Shown one piece after another: positions 57,474 to 64,000 of a stretch of 64,000 nt of DNA; positions within the stretch are counted from its first letter, which is position 1, and each line of letters starts with the position of its first letter. This DNA comes from Ferribacterium limneticum (GTDB lineage: Bacteria > Pseudomonadota > Gammaproteobacteria > Burkholderiales > Rhodocyclaceae). The notes below the pieces were generated by a model. The model ran no database searches, was not told where the DNA came from, and saw only the letters and a list, made by a program, of their open reading frames with translations. The translations under genes were made by a program, and so were the position numbers. The stretch spans positions 3,656,001 to 3,720,000 of the forward strand of contig NZ_CP075190.1 in NCBI RefSeq assembly GCF_020510585.1. The letters are read 5' to 3'.

Positions 57474-59030
57474 TCAATGCGCGTGGCCGTGGCCGATTTC
57501 GCCACTCTTGGTCGCCGCCAGCTTGAGCAGGTAGGCCCCTCGCGAGACAACGCGTTGTCCGGGCTCCAGGCCCTCGATGACCTCGACCCAATCGCCATCG
57601 CGAGCCCCCAGACGAACCGCCTGGCGGTCAAAGGATTCACCGCTGCGCAGGATGAAGACGCTCGGGATGCCAGCCTCATCGATGACGGCCGAGGCGGGAA
57701 TGGCCAGGACTTCTTTGCTGCTGCCGGAAACGACTTGCCCCTTGATGGCCATGCCAATCCGCAGGCGCTCATCCGGTTGCGAGAACTCGAAGACCACGGG
57801 CACCGTCCGGGTCACGGTATCCACCGCGCCGCCGACTGCGATGAGACGCCCGTTCTTGCCGGCAGTCACCTCGAAGGCCTGCTCGATACCATCGACACGG
57901 AAGGTGGCCCCGGTCGGCGCCCGCAGGCGCACCGCATCCGATTCCGGTACCTTCAAATCCAGCCAGAAGACGCGGCGGTCGGAGACGTGGAATAGCGTGC
58001 TGCCTTCCTGTGCAAAGCCACCCGGGGTGGCGCGTACATCGACCAGAACACCGCTCACTGGCGAGCGCAACGGGATGCCACCACTGGCACCACTGTACTG
58101 CCCCAGACGGCCATCGGCCGCTTCCAATGTGGCTCGAGCGCTAGCTTCCTGAGCGCGGGCAGAGAGCAGACGTTTTTCAGGAACCGCTTCATCCTTGAAC
58201 AAGCCCTCCATCCGGGCCAGTTCACGGCTGGCCAGGTCCAGTTCCACCTTGGCTTTACGTGCATCGGCCTGAAGCGAGGCCATGTCGGTGTCACCACCCA
58301 GACGCGGGGCGAAGTAGGCCAGTATCTGGCCTTTGCTGATTTTCTGACCCAGCACCGGGAAATTGCCCGAGGCCTTGACCGTCCCGGCTGCGGGCGCGGT
58401 GATAAGAGCCTCGCCATCAGGGCGTGCGATAAGGGTTCCGGATGCAGGTACCGAGGTGCGCATGACTTTGGTAGCCACCTCAGCCGTTGCGTAATCCACC
58501 TTCCACTGCTGTTCCTTGGTGAAGCCGATGCCCCCTTCTTCCTCTTCTGGGTGCTCGGCTTCTGCACGCTTGCGGTCGGGATAGACGGTAATGGCCCCCA
58601 GGTTGTGACGGGTGGTGAAGTCTTTCGTCACCACTTCCACGGTCAACTCCCTTTTCCCGGCCATTTTGGGCATGCCGATTGGCCGGAAAATACCCGCCTG
58701 GCTGGGGGCCTCGATAGAGAAGGACTCTTCCGGCTGGCCATTGCCGGACAGAATGACGGTCACCTTGCCGGCCGCCAGCGCCCGGAAGTCGCTGAGCGTC
58801 GAGAGATGGGCGGCGAAGGCCGATTCCTCACCGACGACGAGTTGGGGAAATTCGACGAACAGTTCGGTCTTGTCACCGTAGTGGGTGATTTTTACGCCAC
58901 CGGCGCCGTGGTCGTGACCATGCCCTTGTTCAGCTGCTGCGGGCTTGTCATGGTCATGCGGCTGGTTGGCGTTATTGCAAGCGCCGAGGAGCAGCGCGGC
59001 GCACAGGGTAGCTATCAGGGTCTTGTTCAT
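57474..59030 (-). CDS. RND efflux periplasmic adaptor lipoprotein
   Basis: A 518-residue membrane-fusion protein. Lipobox LLLGAC at about residues 14-19 makes it a lipoprotein. A His/Asp-rich segment follows (HDHDKPAAAEQGHGHDHG), then an extra N-terminal domain (about 55-160), the lipoyl/hairpin core (about 185-330) and beta-barrel domain, ending GEIGHGHAH. Start ATG 59030 overlaps the outer-membrane gene stop by four bases. Confidence 0.9.
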   Translation of the reverse strand: MNKTLIATLCAALLLGACNNANQPHDHDKPAAAEQGHGHDHGAGGVKITHYGDKTELFVEFPQLVVGEESAFAAHLSTLSDFRALAAGKVTVILSGNGQPEESFSIEAPSQAGIFRPIGMPKMAGKRELTVEVVTKDFTTRHNLGAITVYPDRKRAEAEHPEEEEGGIGFTKEQQWKVDYATAEVATKVMRTSVPASGTLIARPDGEALITAPAAGTVKASGNFPVLGQKISKGQILAYFAPRLGGDTDMASLQADARKAKVELDLASRELARMEGLFKDEAVPEKRLLSARAQEASARATLEAADGRLGQYSGASGGIPLRSPVSGVLVDVRATPGGFAQEGSTLFHVSDRRVFWLDLKVPESDAVRLRAPTGATFRVDGIEQAFEVTAGKNGRLIAVGGAVDTVTRTVPVVFEFSQPDERLRIGMAIKGQVVSGSSKEVLAIPASAVIDEAGIPSVFILRSGESFDRQAVRLGARDGDWVEVIEGLEPGQRVVSRGAYLLKLAATKSGEIGHGHAH

Positions 59031-60244
59031 TGCGTCACGGTCCCGGTTAGTAGGTCGTATTCGATGCGCGCCTGGCGCGCCTTCCATTCCAGTTCGAGTG
59101 CGGTAATCTCGGTATCCAGCGCACCGCGGTAGGCATCAAGCAGTTCAAGCAGGGAGGATTCCCCGCCGCGATAGGCCGACTCGGCGATGCGCAGCAACTC
59201 CGGCGTCTCGGCCACTGCTTTGCTGCGGTAGGACTTGGCGGCGGCCGTCAGGCGTTCGAGCTGGCGTTGCAAGCCGCGCAATTCGCCTTCGGCGCGGCTT
59301 TTGGCTAGCCCATATTCGCTGCGCGCTTGCATGGCTTCGGCGGCTGCCCGGCGTTGGCCAGCCTGCTGGCGGTCAAACACCGGCAACGGGATGGCGACCG
59401 TCATGACCGTCGCGTTCTCCCGGCTGATGCCGTTATCGGTTTGCTTGGGGCCAACACCCAAGGTGACATCGGGAATCCAGCCTCGGCCGGCGGCTCGACC
59501 TTCGAGGTCGGCTGCCTCGGCGCGACGGGCCAAAGCTTGCAGGTCAGGGCGCTGGTCAAGCACGCTGGCAACGTCGGGCATGGCCACTGGCGTATTTGGC
59601 AGCAGTTCACCAAGCAGTGTGCCGGGGGCTTGGCCAGCAGAACCAAGGAGTGCAGCCAGACGTTCTTTGGCACGTTCCAGTTCCCCTTGTGTTGTCTGCA
59701 AGCGTGCATCGGCACTTTGTCTTTCGCGGGCCAGGCGGCGACGGTCATAGCCCGAGGCTTCGCCGGCACGGGAGAGCTTGTCGACGAGGCTTTCGACGCG
59801 AGCAAAGCGCTCGGTCCAGGTCTGAGTCGCACGTGCCGTTTCCTGATGGAGGAGCGCTTCGTGGAAACGCCGCCGAATCTCTGCCGCCCATTCGCCGCGA
59901 CGCAGGGTGTTGCCCGCATACGCGGCTTCCACTCTTGCCTCGGCAGCTTCCTGGCGTAGTCCACGCCGACCGGAAATGTCGAAGCTCTGGGAAACCAGCC
60001 AGGTTTCCTCAGTGGTCGTGGAGGAGCCTCGCCCCTTGTCGCGCCCGTAGGAGAGTGTGGGGTTGGGGAGCGCACGTGCCGCCAGCGCATTGGCTTGAGC
60101 GGCGTCCACAAGCGCGTTGTTCAGGTCAGAGACCTCTGTACGAGCCAAGCCACGCCGAATAGCTTCGCTTTCGGTCAGGGATGACGGTTGTGCGGCTGCG
60201 GTCAGTGGCAGCGCAGCCAGTAATACACAGAATAAGTGTCGCAT
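59027..60244 (-). CDS. Outer-membrane efflux protein (CzcC/TolC-like)
   Basis: A 405-residue OEP-family protein with signal peptide (MRHLFCVLLAALPLTAAAQ) and two long helical repeats; segments such as LVSQSFDISGRRGLRQEAAEARVEA and LDALRGALDTEITALELEW-like match CzcC/CusC. The first part of the RND operon after the small CzcI-like gene. GAGGAG precedes ATG 60242-60244. Confidence 0.9.
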   Translation of the reverse strand: MRHLFCVLLAALPLTAAAQPSSLTESEAIRRGLARTEVSDLNNALVDAAQANALAARALPNPTLSYGRDKGRGSSTTTEETWLVSQSFDISGRRGLRQEAAEARVEAAYAGNTLRRGEWAAEIRRRFHEALLHQETARATQTWTERFARVESLVDKLSRAGEASGYDRRRLARERQSADARLQTTQGELERAKERLAALLGSAGQAPGTLLGELLPNTPVAMPDVASVLDQRPDLQALARRAEAADLEGRAAGRGWIPDVTLGVGPKQTDNGISRENATVMTVAIPLPVFDRQQAGQRRAAAEAMQARSEYGLAKSRAEGELRGLQRQLERLTAAAKSYRSKAVAETPELLRIAESAYRGGESSLLELLDAYRGALDTEITALELEWKARQARIEYDLLTGTVTQ

Positions 60245-60341
60245 CGGACTCCTCGGGGCATGCAAATGGAAACGAGGTGGCCGGCAGGCGACAACGACGA
60301 AGACTGCCCAGGGCAGTTCGCGGAAATACGGCTAGCCGGCG

Positions 60342-60713
60342 TTAAAGCCGGGCTAACGGAGGTCGGTCAGTGACGCGGGGGATGTGCGAGGTGAATGCCG
60401 CAGATGGACCGGGCAACTCACTTCGAAATTCGGGTGAGGCAATATTTTGCGGGACTTCGAAGACGAGCATGCTGTAGACGTGATGGAAGTGGCCATCGTG
60501 ATGGCCATCATCGTCGTGGTCTGCGTGCATGTCGCCATGAACGACTACGTCTCCCGTAACTTCGGCGAATTCATGGTGCCCTTCATCATCGTGGGCATGA
60601 AATCCCACGGCGACCTCGAAATCATCGAGATGCCCATGCAGGCTTGCCGCCGTTGCCAGTGAAAGCTGGAGCGGCAGAAGACAGATGAGAAGGATGGCCA
60701 GAATGCGACGCAT
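60342..60713 (-). CDS. Small His-rich periplasmic protein (CzcI-like)
   Basis: A 123-residue protein with signal peptide (MRRILAILLICLLPLQLSLA) and a His/Asp-rich middle (HLDDFEVAVGFHAHDDEGHHEFAE, HADHDDDGHHDGHFHH). Size, N-terminus and place at the head of czcCBA genes match CzcI-type regulators or metal buffers. No function shown. Confidence 0.7.
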   Translation of the reverse strand: MRRILAILLICLLPLQLSLATAASLHGHLDDFEVAVGFHAHDDEGHHEFAEVTGDVVVHGDMHADHDDDGHHDGHFHHVYSMLVFEVPQNIASPEFRSELPGPSAAFTSHIPRVTDRPPLARL

Positions 60714-60870
60714 GCGCCGGATTCTAGCTCAGTATTCAGGTGATTGTTGAGGATGAGGTCAGTCTGGAATGGGAGTGGTTGCAGCCATTCAATCCTAGCG
60801 TCGTCAGTTTCCGCTATTGGCCGGTTGGGTGAGTTCGCCAATGGCAGCTTCGGAGCAGTCCAGTTCGCTA

Positions 60871-61021
60871 AACCTGGTTTTGGCTGACAGGCAGCTTTCG
60901 GGAAACCGCCACGGCCGTTTTGGTCGTCGTGAGTACCCAGTGGCGACTGGCCGCTTCCAGGAATCGGTATTTCACTGGCCGCTTTCCGGCTATGAATTCG
61001 AAGCGAGAACTTTCGCAAGCC
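60871..61021 (-). repeat. Complex intergenic repeat, right copy
   Basis: Counterpart of the repeat at 50563-50713. The right part (60927-61021) is the inverse complement of the left copy; the first 37 bp are in direct orientation. The two copies flank the chr-DMT-RND cargo. Confidence 0.7.
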
Positions 61022-61127
61022 GACCCATTGCTGTCACTCATTGGCAGCAATGGGAACATCTGAAATCATGAATAAACCAGCCTTCAAGAATCCGAATTGC
61101 ATTATCTATATTGACGTTGCATGCCAC

Positions 61128-62516
61128 TCAACGTGGAAAGCGAATTGCAAACCTGGTTAAGCCACTCTCGGACGTTACCGAGACCTCCCCTCCATGGGCT
61201 TGGACAATCGAGCGAGTGATAGCCAATCCAAGGCCAGAGCCTTCCCCGTAGTGTTGACGTGATGCATCTGCACGGTAGAAACGGTCAAACAACCTTGGTA
61301 GATGTTCGGGCGCGATAGTTTCCCCTGTGTTCTCCACGGAAACGACGGTCTCTCCCTCTGGAGTTTCCGTGAGTTCAATAGAGATTCGTCCAAGTTTGGG
61401 TGTGTGGCGGACTGCATTCGACAGCAGATTGCCAATGGCACGGCGTAGCATTAACCGGTCACCAGCAATGGATGCCTCTCCTGAGCACGAGAGCCGCAAT
61501 TGCTTCTCGTCGGCATAAGCTTCGTAATACTCCATCAGACTGGATACTTCGGCCCGCAGGTCTACATCCTCGCGGAGCGGAATCAAGAGATTGTTGTCGG
61601 CTTTCGCAAGGAACAACATATCGGCAATGGTTCTCGACAGGCGCTCAAACTCTTCCGCATTTGACGCCAAGACGTCCTGGTATTCATCGAGTGTTCGTGC
61701 TTTAGATAGCGTGACTTGGGTTTGGGTCAGCAAGTTACTGACGGGGGTACGCAGTTCATGTGCAAGGTCCGACGAAAAATCCGAGAGACGCCGAAAGGAA
61801 CCCTCTAGCCTTGCGAGCATACCGTTAAGAGTCCGGACGACTTCGGCAAGCTCAAGAGGAATACTGCCTTCCTCGAGTCGCTGGTCCAACTTCTCCGCCG
61901 TAATATCAGCTGCATGGCGAACAATGTCATGCAATGGTGCTAGGCCGCGACGCGCTGCTAATCCCCCTAGGAGTCCTGATAGCGTGGCAGCAAGAGCGAC
62001 GACAGCCCACATCGTGAGTCTGAACGACTGCATGAAGTGTTCGTGATGCGTCAAATCAGTCGACAGCGCAACGGTCGTTGAGGTCCCACCTGGAATGCCT
62101 GTTGGAGCCGTACCCATAATCCCCCGATAAAGATGCTGGTCGGAACCTGTCCAAGTTCGGGGGAATTGCGCAGCCGGGCCTTGAGGCTGGTTTCCCTTAG
62201 GAAATGAAGCTCCTTCGGATAGATACAGCGGTTTGCCCGCATCCCCCCAAATACCAACCGCCAAGCCGTGATGACCAATCAAAGCAGCGTCCAGTTGGGC
62301 AGGTATGGTTTCCAAATCACCAGGGCTGCGAGTCGCTGCGAGGGCGTGCTGAATAAGCTCGAGCTTGCCTTCAAGTAGTTCGAGGTCCATGTCCTCGAAA
62401 TGACGCTCGACCAGCGAGCCTATGACCAAGCCAAGCAGTAGCAAGACTGACGTCGAGACGACCGCGAAAAGCAGCGTTAACCGCGTGGTAAGTGAGTTGC
62501 CGGCCACCCACTTCAT
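61128..62516 (-). CDS. Heavy-metal sensor histidine kinase (CusS/CopS-like)
   Basis: A 462-residue kinase: TM1 about 12-34, periplasmic sensor about 35-165 with DLTHHEHFM, TM2 about 166-188, HAMP (about 190-240), H-box SDLAHELRTPVSNLL, N-box GNLLSNAVRHT, G-boxes and ENTGETIAPEHLPRLFDRFYR. It belongs to the heavy-metal sensor family. It overlaps the regulator gene by one base (TAATG). Confidence 0.92.
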   Translation of the reverse strand: MKWVAGNSLTTRLTLLFAVVSTSVLLLLGLVIGSLVERHFEDMDLELLEGKLELIQHALAATRSPGDLETIPAQLDAALIGHHGLAVGIWGDAGKPLYLSEGASFPKGNQPQGPAAQFPRTWTGSDQHLYRGIMGTAPTGIPGGTSTTVALSTDLTHHEHFMQSFRLTMWAVVALAATLSGLLGGLAARRGLAPLHDIVRHAADITAEKLDQRLEEGSIPLELAEVVRTLNGMLARLEGSFRRLSDFSSDLAHELRTPVSNLLTQTQVTLSKARTLDEYQDVLASNAEEFERLSRTIADMLFLAKADNNLLIPLREDVDLRAEVSSLMEYYEAYADEKQLRLSCSGEASIAGDRLMLRRAIGNLLSNAVRHTPKLGRISIELTETPEGETVVSVENTGETIAPEHLPRLFDRFYRADASRQHYGEGSGLGLAITRSIVQAHGGEVSVTSESGLTRFAIRFPR

Positions 62517-63190
62517 TATTCGGCTTCCAGAACGTATCCCATGCCTCGGGCGGTATGAATGAGCTTCTGCTCGAACCCGTCATCGACTTTGGCACGGAGA
62601 CGGCGAATGGCTACCTCAATGACGTTGGTGTCGCTATCGAAATTCATATCCCAAACCTGGGAGGCAATCAGCGAGCGGGGCAGCACCTCCCCTTGGCGGC
62701 GAAGTAACAACTCAAGTAGCGAAAATTCCTTCGACGTCAGGTCAACTTTTTTGCCTGCACGGGTAACACGTCGGCGCATCAGGTCGAGTTCCAGGTCGCC
62801 GGCTTTGAGGAGGTCAGACTCTTTCGCTTTACCCCCGCGCCGCAGCAAAGTACGCACTCTTGCCAATAGCTCGGAAAATGCAAATGGCTTGACCAGGTAG
62901 TCATCAGCACCGAGCTCCAGCCCCTTCACCCGGTCTTCAACCGAGTCTCGAGCCGTCAGAAAAAGTACCGGCATATCCTTGCCCGCTTTGCGAATGCCCT
63001 GCAGGACTTGCCACCCCTCGATGCCCGGCAACATAACGTCCAGCACTGCGAGGTCGTAGGCCTCGGTCAATGCCAAGTGTAGTCCGTCGAGTCCGTCTCT
63101 GGCGAGGTCGACCATAAAGCCTGCTTCGGATAGCCCTTGCTTAAGGTAATCGCCTGTTTTCGGCTCGTCTTCGACGACCAATATCCTCAT
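62516..63190 (-). CDS. OmpR-family response regulator (CusR/CopR-like)
   Basis: A 224-residue regulator: receiver domain with Asp acceptor ([10 protein letters not shown], about residue 51) and winged-helix DNA-binding domain (about 125-220, with [34 protein letters not shown]). Closest in type to CusR/CopR/CzcR. Precedes the kinase gene; the promoter region holds a palindromic box and a divergent cytochrome gene. Confidence 0.93.
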   Translation of the reverse strand: MRILVVEDEPKTGDYLKQGLSEAGFMVDLARDGLDGLHLALTEAYDLAVLDVMLPGIEGWQVLQGIRKAGKDMPVLFLTARDSVEDRVKGLELGADDYLVKPFAFSELLARVRTLLRRGGKAKESDLLKAGDLELDLMRRRVTRAGKKVDLTSKEFSLLELLLRRQGEVLPRSLIASQVWDMNFDSDTNVIEVAIRRLRAKVDDGFEQKLIHTARGMGYVLEAE

Positions 63191-63258
63191 CGAACTTCTC
63201 CCCGTGACGCACTGTGCTAGTGCTCATTTTGCGCTGTGGCGGAGGATTAGCCGCCTAG

Positions 63259-63274
63259 ATAACAAAAATGTAAT
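63259..63274. promoter_or_regulatory. Putative metal-regulator box, copy 1
   Basis: ATAACAAAAATGTAAT, an imperfect palindrome (ATAACA/TGTAAT, 5 of 6), followed by a T-run, in the intergenic region between the response regulator and the cytochrome c. A near-identical element occurs at 63981-63996. Confidence 0.55.
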
Positions 63275-63340
63275 TTTTTGGTCAGTCTCTGGTTAGGTGG
63301 ACATCACCAAAATGGTGCATGTTGTAATCAGGAGATGTAA

Positions 63341-63970
63341 ATGAAGCAATTTCTATTGGGCGCTGCGTCGGTAGTCGGACTCGGGGTTATCGCGGGCTAT
63401 GGCCTCATTCAGTCAGGCGGCATCGACTTTGCTGCCGATTCAACTCATTCGCCCAGCATGACCAAGGTCATTGAGTGGGCACGCGAACAGTCCGTAGCCA
63501 AGCAAGCCAAGGACATCGTCCCGCCAACAGACTTGGATTCCGAAGAGCGCATTCGCCGCGGCGCAGGAAACTACGAGGCTATGTGTGTCAATTGCCACCT
63601 GTCACCTGATGTCGAGGACAGCGAGATACGCAAGGGCCTGTATCCAAGCCCGCCAAACCTGTCGCTGGCAGCCCCTGCAACCGAGGAACCAGTAGCAGAT
63701 GCCCGCCGATTCTGGATTATCAAACATGGCATCAAGGGTTCCGGGATGCCGGCTTGGGCGAAAGGTGGGATGGATGATGAAGCCATCTGGGACCTGACGG
63801 CCTTCATCAAAGTCCTGCCGAAGCTCTCAGCCGCCGACTATCAGGCCCGCGTTGCAGCCAGTGAAGGACACTCGCACGCCGGCATGGAGCACCCCGCTCC
63901 AGAAACGAGCTCCCCCAAACCTCATAACCATGAGGGCCATTCCCACAGCAAGCATAAGCACAGCCATTGA
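63341..63970 (+). CDS. Cytochrome c with histidine-rich C-terminus
   Basis: A 209-residue single-heme protein. N-terminal hydrophobic anchor or signal (about 4-26), CVNCH heme site (about residue 83), distal Met likely in GSGMPAWAKG (about 128), and a tail with many His (GHSHAGMEHPAP, NHEGHSHSKHKHSH). It resembles cytochrome c proteins found beside copper/heavy-metal genes. AGGAGATGTAA precedes the ATG. Probably controlled by the adjacent two-component system. Confidence 0.85.
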   Translation: MKQFLLGAASVVGLGVIAGYGLIQSGGIDFAADSTHSPSMTKVIEWAREQSVAKQAKDIVPPTDLDSEERIRRGAGNYEAMCVNCHLSPDVEDSEIRKGLYPSPPNLSLAAPATEEPVADARRFWIIKHGIKGSGMPAWAKGGMDDEAIWDLTAFIKVLPKLSAADYQARVAASEGHSHAGMEHPAPETSSPKPHNHEGHSHSKHKHSH

Positions 63971-63980
63971 GGCCCCCTTG

Positions 63981-63996
63981 ATTACCGAAATGTAAT
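63981..63996. promoter_or_regulatory. Putative metal-regulator box, copy 2
   Basis: ATTACCGAAATGTAAT followed by T-run, 11 bp past the cytochrome stop. Similar in sequence and spacing to 63259-63274, suggesting the next gene, outside the window, shares the regulator. Confidence 0.45.
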
Positions 63997-64000
63997 TTTT

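Noticed and set aside
60447..60662. Plus-strand frame opposite the CzcI-like gene
   Set aside because: Antisense shadow; the minus-strand protein has a signal peptide and a clear His-rich composition at the head of the operon.
1..64000. CRISPR arrays or rRNA operons
   Set aside because: No regular repeat-spacer pattern and no 16S/23S/5S sequence was seen in the window.

Overview
The window looks like a betaproteobacterial chromosome of about 60% G+C, most likely from Rhodocyclales (Dechloromonas/Azonexus-like). This rests on the gene order secA / M23 peptidase / dciA / lpxC / ftsZ, a compact napDABC operon and the miaB-phoH-ybeY-corC-lnt block. No marker here settles the genus.

1-20 kb: a minus-strand division and cell-wall (dcw) cluster, mraZ-rsmH-ftsL-ftsI-murE-murF-mraY-murD-ftsW-murG-murC-ddlB-ftsQ-ftsA-ftsZ-lpxC. 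Most genes overlap by 1-4 bases. A good sigma70 promoter overlaps a three-repeat MraZ box in front of mraZ. Beyond lpxC lie a small membrane protein gene, dciA (opposite strand), an M23 peptidase and the start of secA.

20-32 kb: a membrane diguanylate cyclase, dsbC, a UbiH-type hydroxylase, an HU protein, and the periplasmic nitrate reductase operon napDABC behind a perfect FNR box. Divergent from nap are ahpC and ahpF, behind an OxyR-like site. 32-41 kb: a CAU-anticodon tRNA, miaB-phoH-ybeY-corC-lnt, a chemoreceptor, a gene interrupted by an in-frame TGA, and a metallo-beta-lactamase-fold hydrolase. A dispersed repeat of about 35-55 bp, with core CCGGTTGACCGTGG, occurs at least seven times left of 40 kb, including in frame inside murE and phoH. 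I found none right of 41 kb.

41.8 kb to the window end is accessory DNA. It opens with four overlapping genes: three different tyrosine recombinases and a small coiled-coil protein, the arrangement of the ginABCD module of GInt genomic islands. Next come small regulators (XRE, KfrA-like, winged helix) and hypothetical genes. The metal cargo follows: chrBA chromate resistance with a palindrome at chrB, a DMT transporter with a histidine-rich tail, a czcICBA-type RND efflux operon, a CusRS-like two-component system and a His-tailed cytochrome c. Copies of a complex repeat flank the chr/RND cargo. The right end of the island lies outside the window.

The best candidate for an under-described system is the ginABCD-type island with its metal cargo, followed by the dispersed repeat that has become part of two essential-type genes.
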